64,000 bases of DNA from Quatrionicoccus australiensis (GTDB lineage Bacteria; Pseudomonadota; Gammaproteobacteria; Burkholderiales; Rhodocyclaceae). Position numbers and translations under genes: made by a program. How positions within the stretch are numbered: the stretch's first letter is position 1; every line of letters begins with the position of its first letter. Location of the stretch: assembly GCF_020510525.1 (NCBI RefSeq), contig NZ_CP075188.1:2108001-2172000 (forward strand). Reading direction: 5' to 3'. This document shows positions 13,427-24,439 of this stretch, piece after piece. Under the pieces are notes generated by a model. It was not told the origin of the DNA. It worked only from the letters and a program-made list of their open reading frames with translations, and searched no databases.

Positions 13427-14505
13427 GCCGTCCCGTATTCATCGCCGGCCGCGCCCTTCTCTGCGCTGCCGGCAATTCGCCGCCGGCAGTCGCCTCGACG
13501 CTGTGGGCCGGCGAATGCGCGCCGGGTCGCCGCCGGCTCGGCGAACGCGAGTTTCCCTATTTCGCGCTGAACTTGCCGGAAAGCGCCTGGCAGGCCCGCG
13601 CCGAACAAGCAATGCATGCCCTGGCAGCCCAACTTGGCCCGCTCGACGAAAAAACGCCACTCTTCATCGCCTCCTCGTCCTTCCAGATGGGCCAATTCGA
13701 GGCAGCCGGTTCGCCTTTCGAACTGCCGCCCGCCTGCGCCGCCTTCAGCCGGCAACTGGCCGACTGGCTGGGCCTGAACGGTTCCTGCTACAGCTTTTCG
13801 ACCGCCTGCACTTCGGGCTTCTCGGCGCTCGATGCGGCGCGCAGCCTGATCGCCGCCGGCCTGATCGACGACGCCGTCGTGCTCGGCGTCGAACTCGCCA
13901 ACAATTCGACCCTGGCCGGCTTTGCCGCAATGGAACTGCTCTCGCGCAGCACCGCCCGGCCCTTCGACGTCCGCCGCGATGGCCTGGTGCTCGGTGAAGC
14001 CGTCGCCGCCGTGCGCCTGAGCGCCCAACCCGCCACCTGGCGCATCGCCGGGCTGCGCACCGGCCTCGACGCCTATTCGACGACCGGCCCCGACCCGGAT
14101 GGCGGCCCGATTGCCGCCCTGACGGTCGACTGCCTGCAGGAAGCAAAAATGCCGGCCGGCGACATCGAGCTGGTCAAGCTGCAGGCGGCCGGCTCGCCCG
14201 GCACCGATCTCGCCGAGGCCAACGCGCTGCGCCGGGTTTTCCGCGAACGCATGCCGCCGCTCCTCTCACTCAAGCCCTATCTCGGCCATACCCTGGGCGC
14301 CAGCGGCATCGCCGAACTGGTTGCCCTGCTTGCCTGCCTCGATGCCGAGCAGATCCCGGCCACCGCGGGGTTTGCCGAATCCGACCCGGAAATCGCCCTG
14401 AAACCGACCGTCGTGCGCAGCAATACCTATATCGAGCGCGCCCTGCTGCAACTGATCGGTTTCGGCGGCGGCTTGGCCAGCCTGATCGTCGAGCGTCGCC
14501 AATGA
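13423..14505 (+). CDS. Beta-ketoacyl-ACP synthase (KAS I/II family) lacking one catalytic histidine
   Basis: The 360-residue thiolase-fold ketosynthase is shorter than typical FabF (~410). The nucleophile Cys129 sits in STACTSG and His289 in PYLGHTLGASG. The position of the other catalytic His (normally in the AHGT motif) is Ala256 in LQAAGSPGTD. The enzyme may therefore condense inefficiently, only transfer acyl groups, or act as a specialised partner of the next gene product. Start and stop overlap both neighbours by 4 nt. In aryl-polyene/DAR loci, paired ketosynthase and chain-length-factor-like proteins elongate the acyl chain; a similar role is inferred. Confidence 0.87.
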   Translation: MSRPVFIAGRALLCAAGNSPPAVASTLWAGECAPGRRRLGEREFPYFALNLPESAWQARAEQAMHALAAQLGPLDEKTPLFIASSSFQMGQFEAAGSPFELPPACAAFSRQLADWLGLNGSCYSFSTACTSGFSALDAARSLIAAGLIDDAVVLGVELANNSTLAGFAAMELLSRSTARPFDVRRDGLVLGEAVAAVRLSAQPATWRIAGLRTGLDAYSTTGPDPDGGPIAALTVDCLQEAKMPAGDIELVKLQAAGSPGTDLAEANALRRVFRERMPPLLSLKPYLGHTLGASGIAELVALLACLDAEQIPATAGFAESDPEIALKPTVVRSNTYIERALLQLIGFGGGLASLIVERRQ

Positions 14506-15176
14506 CTTATCTCGACACCGTCATCACCCAGGAATTTACAGCGGCTGAACTGCCCGCCGCCGTGCGCGCCGCGCTCGGCAAACCGCTGCGCCGTGCCGCC
14601 ACGCTGACCCAGCTCGCCGTGGTCGGTGCCCTGGCCTGCCTGCCGGCCGAGCGCCGGACTTTGCCGACCGCTCTGCTCTGGCAGACGCGCAGCGGTCCAC
14701 GCACCGAAACGCTAGCTTTGCTCGAAGAAGTCTGCAATGGCGGGGCCGAGCCCATGCCCTACGACTTTCTCGCCACCCAGCCGGCGATTGCCGCAGCGCA
14801 ACTCAAGCCATTCCTGCCCGGCCTGCACTCGGCAACCTGCCTGCCGCTGGCTGACGAGTCGACGGCCAACTGGTCACTGCTGCTCAGTCTTGCCGATCAC
14901 TGGCTGCAGACCGGGCGCTACGCCCAGGTGCTGTGCGCCCGGCTCGACCACACCGACGACCAGTCCAGCGGCCAGTGGCTGGCCCTGAGCGCCACCCCCC
15001 TTGAAAATTCGCTGGCCAGTCTCCACCTGTCGGAAGTCACACCTGTCGAAGCGCTTGCCGACGATAAGGATTTCCCGGCCCGACTCGGCCAGTGGCTTGC
15101 CGCCGGGAGTATCGGCCACCTGTATTTGCAATCCGCCGCCGGCCGGAAGCTGGCGGTAGAATTCGCCCGCATCTAA
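14502..15176 (+). CDS. Ketosynthase N-terminal-domain-like protein (chain-length-factor-like partner)
   Basis: The 224-residue protein resembles the free-standing ketoacyl-synthase N-terminal domain family (Ketoacyl-synt_2) found beside ketosynthases in aryl-polyene and DAR clusters. No active-site cysteine in a TACxSG context is present; the corresponding region is LHSATCLPLAD. It probably pairs with the upstream 360-residue enzyme rather than catalysing alone. It overlaps that gene by 4 nt and is the last gene of the dar-type operon. Family assignment rests on overall pattern and context, so function is less certain than for its neighbours. Confidence 0.75.
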   Translation: MTYLDTVITQEFTAAELPAAVRAALGKPLRRAATLTQLAVVGALACLPAERRTLPTALLWQTRSGPRTETLALLEEVCNGGAEPMPYDFLATQPAIAAAQLKPFLPGLHSATCLPLADESTANWSLLLSLADHWLQTGRYAQVLCARLDHTDDQSSGQWLALSATPLENSLASLHLSEVTPVEALADDKDFPARLGQWLAAGSIGHLYLQSAAGRKLAVEFARI

Positions 15177-15193
15177 ATTTCACCGAGAACACC

Positions 15194-16051
15194 ATGTCCC
15201 AATATTCCTTTGACGTCTCCCTCGCCGAATTCGAAACCCAGGTCCTGCTGCCGGCCCAGGAAGTGCCGGTCGTCGTCGATTTCTGGGCACCGTGGTGCGA
15301 GCCCTGCAAGGTGCTGAAGCCGCTGCTCGAAAAGCTCGCCGAGGAATACGCCGGTCGCTTCCTGCTCGCCAAGGTCAATGCCGACGAGAACCCGGAGCTG
15401 TCGCAGCATTTCGGCGTGCGCAGCATCCCGACCGTCAAGGTCCTGTTCCAGGGCCAGCTCGTCGATGAATTCTCGGGCGCCCTGCCGGAAAGCCAGATCC
15501 GCGAATTCCTCGACCGCTTCGCGCTGCCCGCCGTCGGCGGCGCCAACCTGCGCGAGGAAGCCGCCGCGCTGGTCGGCGAAGGCAAGTTCGAGGAAGCGCT
15601 CGCCAAGCTGGTCGAAGCCAGCCAGGCCACGCCGGAAGACCAGGCCATCCAGCTCGACGCGGTCGAAGTGCTGATGCAACTCGGCCGCAACGACGAAGCC
15701 AAACAATTGCTGGGTGGCGAATACGCCCAGGAAGCCGAGCGTGCCAATGCCCTGCGCGCCCGCCTGGCGCTCAGCGAAGGTGCCGCCGATACCGCCGAAA
15801 TCGAAGCCAAACTCGCCACCAACCCGGATGACCATGCCGCCCGCCTCGACCTGGCGCGCGCCTATGCCGCCCAGGGCCGCTACCGCGAAGCGATGGAAAC
15901 GATTCTGGAAGTCATCGTCCGTGATCGCTTCTTCGACGAAGGCGCACCGCGCAAGGCCATGCTGCAACTGTTCGAAGCCCTCGGCGGCAGCGAGCAGTAC
16001 GACGATCTGGTGCGCGAGTTCCGGCGCAAGATGTCGGCCGCACTCAATTAA
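15194..16051 (+). CDS. cnoX: Thioredoxin-TPR protein, CnoX/YbbN type
   Basis: The 285-residue cytoplasmic protein has an N-terminal thioredoxin domain (residues ~1-110) and a C-terminal tetratricopeptide region (about 120-285), the build of the co-chaperedoxin CnoX that protects substrates for GroEL and DnaK. The active-site motif is WCEPC, so two cysteines are kept, unlike the SQHC of the E. coli protein; real oxidoreductase activity is possible. The conserved cis-proline segment RSIPTVKVLF is present. The ATG at 15194 lies 17 nt after the dar-locus stop. The HDAC-like gene follows after 21 nt. Confidence 0.88.
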   Translation: MSQYSFDVSLAEFETQVLLPAQEVPVVVDFWAPWCEPCKVLKPLLEKLAEEYAGRFLLAKVNADENPELSQHFGVRSIPTVKVLFQGQLVDEFSGALPESQIREFLDRFALPAVGGANLREEAAALVGEGKFEEALAKLVEASQATPEDQAIQLDAVEVLMQLGRNDEAKQLLGGEYAQEAERANALRARLALSEGAADTAEIEAKLATNPDDHAARLDLARAYAAQGRYREAMETILEVIVRDRFFDEGAPRKAMLQLFEALGGSEQYDDLVREFRRKMSAALN

Positions 16052-16072
16052 GCGACACTCAGGACGACAGGC

Positions 16073-16972
16073 GTGCGGCTGTTCTACACCGACGTCTTCG
16101 TCCTGCCGCTGCCGCCCGGGCATCGCTTCCCGATGGAGAAGTATTCCCGGCTGCGGGAGGCCCTGCTCGCCAGCGGCGAATTCTCCGTAAACGACTTTCA
16201 CCTGCCGCCGCCGGCCAGCGACGCAGAACTGGCGCGCGCCCACACGCCCGACTACATCGCCGCCGTCGCCAGCGGTCGACTCGATGAAAAGGCACAAAAA
16301 GCCATCGGCTTCCCGTGGAGTCCGGGCATGGTCGAACGCTCGCGCCGTTCGGCCGGAGCGACACTGAGCGCCTGCCGCGCCGCGCTGGAAGATGGCGTCG
16401 CCGCCAATCTGGCGGGCGGCACACACCATGCCTTTGCCGATCATGGCGAAGGCTTCTGTGTCTTCAACGATGCTGCCGTCGCCGCCCGCGCCATGCAGGC
16501 CGAAGGGCGAGCCGAGCGCATCCTGATCGTCGATTGCGACGTGCACCAGGGCAACGGCACGGCCAGCATCCTGGCCGGCGACGAGCGCATCTTCACCTTC
16601 TCCATCCACGGCGCGCGCAACTATCCATTCACCAAGGAACAGAGCGACCTCGACATCGAACTGCCCGATGGCTGCACCGACACCGCCTACCTGTTGCAAC
16701 TCGAAGCCGGCCTGGAAACCGCCTTCGATCTCGCCCGTCCCGATCTGGTCATCTACCTGGCCGGCGCCGATCCTTACCACGACGACCGCCTCGGCCGGCT
16801 CGGCCTGAGTTTTGCCGGCCTCGCCGAGCGCGACCGGCGGGTTTTCGCGCATTGTCGCAGCCGCCATCTGCCGCTCGCCATCGCCATGGCCGGCGGCTAT
16901 GCGCGGCAGATCGACGACACCGTCCGCATTCACGCCACGACGCTGCAACTTGCCCGGGCAAACCGGCGCTAA
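16073..16972 (+). CDS. Histone deacetylase family deacylase
   Basis: The 299-residue zinc-dependent deacylase of the HDAC/acetoin-utilisation superfamily has the zinc and charge-relay motifs GGTHHAFADHGEGFCVFND, VDCDVHQGNGTA and AGADPYHDDRLG. These supply the catalytic His pair and the Asp/His/Asp zinc ligands. Bacterial members act on acetylated small molecules (for example polyamines) or proteins; the substrate here is not evident. The start is a GTG, where the conserved LFYTDVFVLPLPPGHRFP opening begins. It is probably co-transcribed with the thioredoxin-TPR gene. Confidence 0.9.
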   Translation: MRLFYTDVFVLPLPPGHRFPMEKYSRLREALLASGEFSVNDFHLPPPASDAELARAHTPDYIAAVASGRLDEKAQKAIGFPWSPGMVERSRRSAGATLSACRAALEDGVAANLAGGTHHAFADHGEGFCVFNDAAVAARAMQAEGRAERILIVDCDVHQGNGTASILAGDERIFTFSIHGARNYPFTKEQSDLDIELPDGCTDTAYLLQLEAGLETAFDLARPDLVIYLAGADPYHDDRLGRLGLSFAGLAERDRRVFAHCRSRHLPLAIAMAGGYARQIDDTVRIHATTLQLARANRR

Positions 16973-17080
16973 ACCCTTCTCTGTTCTTGCTCACGGCCGA
17001 TCTCCGGGTGACAATGCAGAATCTGTCTGAATCCTGAAATAGCAGTCCCTGTTTCGGCTTCGGGCAGCACGAGGAGAAGC

Positions 17081-19840
<2,760 letters not shown>

Positions 19841-19849
19841 GTACCCGCC

Positions 19850-21346
19850 ATGTCACGCAACGCACTCTATTTTTCCCGCAGCCTTCGCCAGATCGAAGCC
19901 CGCCACGCCGATGAAAACCTGATGCAGCGCGCCGGTCTGGCGGCGGCCGGCTGGGCAACCGAACTGGCCGGCCAGCACAACCAGCCGGTGCTGGTGCTCG
20001 CCGGGCCGGGCAACAACGGCGGCGACGCCTTTGTCGCGGCCCGCCTGCTGCGCCAGCGCTTCTTTGCGGTCAGCGTCGTCTTTGCCGGCGATGCGAAAAA
20101 TCTGCCGGCCGATGCACGCAATGCCTGGCAGGACTTCGTCGCCGATGGCGGGACGACACTTACCGGCATTCCGGAAGACACCGCCTGGTCACTGATCATC
20201 GACGGCCTGTTCGGCATCGGTCTCGGGCGCGCCCCGGATGGGCAATACGCCGAGTGGATCGTGACGGCCAACCGCCAGGCGCAGCGCGACCGCTGCCCTG
20301 TGCTCGCCCTCGACTGCCCGTCCGGCCTCAATGCCGATACCGGGCAAATCCTTGGCACGGCGATCCGGGCGACGCATACCTTGAGCTTCATTTCGGCCAA
20401 ACCCGGCCTGTTGACCGGTGACGGCCCGGAATACTGCGGCGAGCTGCGCATCGCCAATCTCGACCTCGATCCGGCCAACGAGTTGCGGCCAGACGGTCGA
20501 CTGCTCGAATTGGCCGATTTTGCCGCGCACCTGCAGCCGCGCCACCTGAACAGCCACAAGGGCAGTTACGGCAGCGCCGGCATCCTCGGCGGCGCGCACT
20601 CGATGGTCGGTGCCGCCTTCCTGGCCGGCCGCGCCGCCCTCAAGCTCGGCGCCGGCCGCGTCTATGTCGGCCTGCTCGACCCGCAGCCGCCCAGCTTCGA
20701 TCCCTTGCAACCGGAGCTGATGCTGCGCCGCCCGCAATCGCTGCTCCAGGGCGAACTCGACGTGCTCGCCTGCGGACCCGGCCTGGGCAATTCTCTGGAA
20801 GCCTCGGAACTGCTCGAACGCGCGATCACCTTCGACCAGCCGCTGGTGCTCGATGCCGATGCGCTCAACCTGGTCGCCAGCGAAGGCAACCTGCAGGTCG
20901 CGCTGGCCAGCCGCAGCCAGCCGGCGATCCTCACGCCGCACCCGGCCGAAGCCGCCCGCCTGCTCGAATGCGAGATCGCCGACGTCCAGGCCGACCGACT
21001 TGCCGCGGCGCACGAAATCGCCGAACGCTATCACTGCCATGTCGCGCTCAAGGGCTGCGGCACCGTGATCGCAACGGTCGACGGGCGCTGCTGGATCAAT
21101 TCCACGGGCAATCCCGGCATGGCCACGGCCGGCATGGGCGACGTGCTGACCGGCCTGATCGCCGCCCTGCTCGCCCAGGGCTGGCCGGCGGAAGAGGCTT
21201 TACTGGCCGGCGTTCACCTGCACGGTGCCGCGGCCGACCGGCTGGTCGCCAACGGCGTCGGTCCGGTCGGGCTGACCGCAGGCGAAGTCATCGAGGCCGC
21301 CCGCAGCCTGTTCAACCAGTGGATCGCTCAGCGCACCGCCGGATAG
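19850..21346 (+). CDS. nnr: Bifunctional NAD(P)H-hydrate epimerase / ADP-dependent dehydratase
   Basis: The 498-residue metabolite-repair enzyme has an N-terminal YjeF epimerase domain (GPGNNGGDAFVAARLL, DGLFGIGLGR, ALDCPSGLNADTG) that interconverts R- and S-NADHX, and a C-terminal ribokinase-like dehydratase domain (HKGSYGSAGILGG, ACGPGLGN, LDADALN, LTPHPAEAARLL, GNPGMATAGMGDVLTG). Length and order match E. coli Nnr. It starts 9 nt after the hybrid kinase stop. Its last 19 nt overlap the convergent glutamate synthase-like gene on the minus strand. Confidence 0.95.
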   Translation: MSRNALYFSRSLRQIEARHADENLMQRAGLAAAGWATELAGQHNQPVLVLAGPGNNGGDAFVAARLLRQRFFAVSVVFAGDAKNLPADARNAWQDFVADGGTTLTGIPEDTAWSLIIDGLFGIGLGRAPDGQYAEWIVTANRQAQRDRCPVLALDCPSGLNADTGQILGTAIRATHTLSFISAKPGLLTGDGPEYCGELRIANLDLDPANELRPDGRLLELADFAAHLQPRHLNSHKGSYGSAGILGGAHSMVGAAFLAGRAALKLGAGRVYVGLLDPQPPSFDPLQPELMLRRPQSLLQGELDVLACGPGLGNSLEASELLERAITFDQPLVLDADALNLVASEGNLQVALASRSQPAILTPHPAEAARLLECEIADVQADRLAAAHEIAERYHCHVALKGCGTVIATVDGRCWINSTGNPGMATAGMGDVLTGLIAALLAQGWPAEEALLAGVHLHGAAADRLVANGVGPVGLTAGEVIEAARSLFNQWIAQRTAG

Positions 21347-22809
21347 GGATAAAGCACGTTGAGCGCAGCGCTCTGGCCATTCGGCTGGACGATGCGTACA
21401 TGCTCGCGGCGCAGTTGCCGCGCATGCTTGAGGCCGCAGGCGTGCGCGATCATTTCGACTTCCTTGTTCATGTTGCGCGTGTAGGCGGCCACGCGTTCCG
21501 CCTTGTCCTCGACGACCAGGCCGCGCTGCAGACGCGGGTCGTGCGTCGTGATGCCGGTCGGACAGCTGTTCTGGTGGCAGCGTAGCGCCTGGATGCAACC
21601 GAGCGAGAACATGTAGCCGCGCGCCGTGTTGATCAGGTCGGCACCGCAAGCCAGCGCCCAGGCGACCTTGGCCGGGGTCAGCAACTTGCCCGAGGCGATC
21701 ACCTTGATGCGCTCGCGCAGGCCGCTCTCGATCAGCGCATCGACGACGCGCGGCAGCGCCTCGTTGATCGACAGCGACATGTGGTCGGCCAGCGCCTGCG
21801 GCGCCGCGCCGGAGCCGCCTTCACCGCCGTCGATGGTGAGAAAGTCCGGGGCACATTCGAGGCCGCGCCGATTGACCGCCTCGACCAGCTCGTGCATGAA
21901 CTGCCAGCCGCCGATCGCCGTCTTGACGCCGACCGGCTTGCCGGTAATCGTGCGCACGCGCACCACCATGTCGAGCAGTTCGTCCATGTTGCCGGTCTCG
22001 GCATGCCGGTTCGGCGACAGCGAATCCTGGCCGAACGGGATGCCACGGATCTGCGCGATTTCCTCGGTCACCTTGGCGGCCGGCAGCACGCCGCCCTTGC
22101 CCGGCTTGGCACCCTGCGACAGCTTGATCTCGAAGGCGCGGACCTTCTCGTGTGCGGCCATCTGGCGCAGCTTGTCCGGATCGAGCTTGCCCGCGGCATC
22201 GCGCACCCCGTACTTGGCAGTGCCGATCTGGTAAATCACGTCGCAGCCACCTTCGAGGTGATAAGGACTCAAGCCGCCCTCGCCGGTATCCATGTAGCAG
22301 CCGGCCTGCGCCGCGCCGCGCGACAGGGCCTGCACGGCCGGTTTTGAGATGGCGCCGTAACTCATGCCGCTGACGTTGATCAGCGAGCGGGCGGCAAACG
22401 GCTGCTCGCACCAGCCTTCGCCGATGATCACCGGCGGCGTCGCCTGATGCTCGCTTTCCAGCACCGGGAAGGAGGCATTGACGAAAATCAGCGCGCCAGA
22501 CTGATTGAGATCGTAAGTCGAACCGAAACCGAGGATGCCGCCCTCGTTCTTGGCCAGGCGATAGACCCAGGCGCGCGTCGCGCGGTTGAAGGGCATTTCC
22601 TCGCGGTCGCCGAGAAAGAAATACTGCCGGAAATACTCGCCGAGATGCTCGAAGAAGAAGCGCAGATGACCGATCACCGGGAAATTGCGCAGCACCGTAT
22701 GGCGCTTCTGCGTGATGTCGCGGATGTACCAGTAAAAGAACAGCAAGGCGACAACCAGTGCCACCAGCACCCCGAGACTGACATGAAACACGCCGACGAC
22801 TTCGGACAT
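21328..22809 (-). CDS. FMN-binding glutamate synthase family protein (membrane-anchored)
   Basis: The 493-residue protein has an N-terminal membrane helix (~residues 8-29) and a GltB-like FMN barrel. Key patterns are SLINVSGMSYGAISKPAV, TGEGGLSPYHLEGGCD, FEIKLSQGAKPGKGG, VKTAIGGWQF, TIDGGEGGSGAAP and LGCIQALRCHQNSCPTGI, the last matching the cluster-binding region of glutamate synthase. It lacks the glutaminase domain, so it is a stand-alone oxidoreductase of unproven substrate. The ATG at 22809 has a strong GGAGG site. It is divergent from nadC and overlaps nnr by 19 nt at the 3' end. Confidence 0.9.
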   Translation of the reverse strand: MSEVVGVFHVSLGVLVALVVALLFFYWYIRDITQKRHTVLRNFPVIGHLRFFFEHLGEYFRQYFFLGDREEMPFNRATRAWVYRLAKNEGGILGFGSTYDLNQSGALIFVNASFPVLESEHQATPPVIIGEGWCEQPFAARSLINVSGMSYGAISKPAVQALSRGAAQAGCYMDTGEGGLSPYHLEGGCDVIYQIGTAKYGVRDAAGKLDPDKLRQMAAHEKVRAFEIKLSQGAKPGKGGVLPAAKVTEEIAQIRGIPFGQDSLSPNRHAETGNMDELLDMVVRVRTITGKPVGVKTAIGGWQFMHELVEAVNRRGLECAPDFLTIDGGEGGSGAAPQALADHMSLSINEALPRVVDALIESGLRERIKVIASGKLLTPAKVAWALACGADLINTARGYMFSLGCIQALRCHQNSCPTGITTHDPRLQRGLVVEDKAERVAAYTRNMNKEVEMIAHACGLKHARQLRREHVRIVQPNGQSAALNVLYPYPAVR

Positions 22810-22863
22810 CAAACCCCTCCGGAAGGTACAATTCGGCCCCCAGCATGCCGATTTGCCCAGCCC

Positions 22864-23739
22864 ATGTCCATCGAATTCGACTTCCCCCTCGCTTCCGAAA
22901 TCACCCGTAACGTCGCCGCTGCGCTCGTCGAAGACATCGGTGCCGGCGACCTCACCGCCGGTCTCGTACCGGGGGAGCGCAGCGTGCGCGCCACCGTCAT
23001 TTCACGCGAAGACGGCGTGCTCTGTGGTCGCGACTGGTTCGACCGCTGCGTGCTGGAACTCGATCCGCAGGCCGAAATCACCTGGCAGGCCGCCGACGGC
23101 GAGCGCATCGTCGCCAACCAGTTGCTGTGCGAAATCCGCGCCAACGCCCGCGCCCTGCTCTCGGCCGAGCGCAGCGCCCTGAATTTCCTGCAACTGCTCT
23201 CGGCCGTAGCCAGCAAGGCGCGCATCTACGCCGACGCCATCGCCGGCACCAAAGCGCAGGTCGTCGATACGCGCAAGACCCTGCCCGGTCTGCGCATTGC
23301 CCAGAAATACGCGGTGCGCGCCGGCGGTGGCGGCAACCACCGGCTGGCACTGTGGGACGCGATCCTGATCAAGGAAAACCACATCCACGCCGCCGGCGGT
23401 ATCGCCGAAGCCATGGCGGCGGCCAAAAATGCCGCTGCTGCAGCGGTCGACCGCTGCAAATTCATACAAATCGAAGTCGAGTCACTGGCCGAACTGGAAG
23501 CCGCACTGGCTGCGGGCGCAACCATGATCCTGCTCGACAATTTCAGCCTCGACATGCTGCGCGACGCCGTCAAGCTCAACGCCGGGCGTGCCGTGCTCGA
23601 ATCCTCGGGCAACGTCACGCTGGAAACCATACGCGGCATCGCCGAAACCGGCGTGGACCGCATCTCGGTCGGCGCGCTGACCAAGGACGTCAAGGCGCTC
23701 GACCTGTCGATGCGCTTCATCGACCTGCTCGAAGCCTGA
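22864..23739 (+). CDS. nadC: Nicotinate-nucleotide pyrophosphorylase (carboxylating)
   Basis: The 291-residue quinolinate phosphoribosyltransferase makes nicotinate mononucleotide from quinolinate and PRPP in de novo NAD synthesis. Motifs seen are EDIGAGDLTAG near the N-terminus, SAERSALNFLQ, VVDTRKTLPGLRIAQKYAVRAGG cut by the conserved GGNHR, LIKENHI, QIEVESLAELEAAL and ESSGNVTLETI with VGALTKDVKALDLSMRF at the end. The ATG at 22864 starts where homology begins. The gene is divergent from the glutamate synthase-like gene, with a 54-nt gap that must hold both start regions. Confidence 0.96.
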   Translation: MSIEFDFPLASEITRNVAAALVEDIGAGDLTAGLVPGERSVRATVISREDGVLCGRDWFDRCVLELDPQAEITWQAADGERIVANQLLCEIRANARALLSAERSALNFLQLLSAVASKARIYADAIAGTKAQVVDTRKTLPGLRIAQKYAVRAGGGGNHRLALWDAILIKENHIHAAGGIAEAMAAAKNAAAAAVDRCKFIQIEVESLAELEAALAAGATMILLDNFSLDMLRDAVKLNAGRAVLESSGNVTLETIRGIAETGVDRISVGALTKDVKALDLSMRFIDLLEA

Positions 23740-23742
23740 ACA

Positions 23743-23763
23743 AGGCCGGTCTCAGACCGGCTT
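23743..23763. terminator. Hairpin between convergent nadC and methyltransferase genes
   Basis: GCCGGTC (23745-23751) pairs with GACCGGC (23755-23761) around a TCA loop, extended by two weaker pairs. It overlaps the stop codon of the minus-strand gene. U-tracts are very short, so termination strength is uncertain. Confidence 0.45.
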
Positions 23764-24378
23764 GCGCGCCACCAGGTCGATCAGCGCCGATTTGCCGGCG
23801 TGTGCCGTGCCTTCGGCAATCTCGTCGATATGCTCGCGCAGGACGAGGATTTCCCAGCCGGCGAACAACTCGCGCAGCATCGTTTCCGTATAGAGATTCT
23901 CGACGGTAGACGGGCCGCCCGTGCGATATTCCAGTTGCTGCGGCGTGTAGCCGTGCAGGAAGAGCAGGCCGCCGGGCTTCGTCGCCTGCTGCATGCCGCC
24001 GATCTGGCGCGGCCGTTCGGCCGGCGTCGCGAACTGGATGAAAATGCCGACCACGGCATCGTAGGCCGCCTGCGGCCATTCCCAATTGAGAATATCGGCC
24101 AGAACGAAGTCCACCGTCAGATGCCGGCCGCGCGCCAGTTTGGCGGCCTTTTCCAGGGCCACCGGCGAAATCTCGGTGGCCGTCACCCGACAGCCCTGTT
24201 CGGCCAGCCAGGCGGCATTGCGGCCCTCGCCATCGGCTACGGATAAGACTTCCATGCCGGCCGAGAAATACGCTTCCTGTTGCGCCAGGAAGCGGTTCGG
24301 CGCGGTACCGAACAGGTAGTCGTCGCCGACCGAACGATAACGCGCCGACCAGTGCGCTTCGTGATCAAATCCACTCAT
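23752..24378 (-). CDS. Class I SAM-dependent methyltransferase
   Basis: The 208-residue methyltransferase resembles the thiopurine/tellurite-type small-molecule enzymes. Motif I is VLSVADGEGRNAAWLAEQG, acidic motif VTATEISPVAL follows, then FVLADILNWEWP and a VVGIFIQFATPAERP strand. The start at 24378 was chosen because it has a GGAGA site and the conserved HWSARY...FGTAPNRFL opening follows; the frame is open further upstream but without homology. The substrate is unknown. It is downstream of thrC with a terminator hairpin between them. Confidence 0.87.
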   Translation of the reverse strand: MSGFDHEAHWSARYRSVGDDYLFGTAPNRFLAQQEAYFSAGMEVLSVADGEGRNAAWLAEQGCRVTATEISPVALEKAAKLARGRHLTVDFVLADILNWEWPQAAYDAVVGIFIQFATPAERPRQIGGMQQATKPGGLLFLHGYTPQQLEYRTGGPSTVENLYTETMLRELFAGWEILVLREHIDEIAEGTAHAGKSALIDLVARKPV

Positions 24379-24391
24379 TGCCGTTCTCCAA

Positions 24392-24417
24392 TGAAAAGGG
24401 GCAGCTGGCGCTGCCCC
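24392..24417 (-). terminator. Intrinsic terminator after thrC
   Basis: GGGGCAG (24398-24404) pairs with CTGCCCC (24411-24417) around a 6-nt loop. On the minus strand a T-rich run (TTTTCATT) follows. It lies between the thrC stop and the methyltransferase start. Confidence 0.75.
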
Positions 24418-24439
24418 GGCATATGCGACAAGCGCCGTA

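Noticed and set aside
16073..16972. The HDAC-like gene as part of the dar-type operon
   Set aside because: The thioredoxin-TPR gene separates it from the operon, spacing is no longer overlapping, and the function fits general metabolism.
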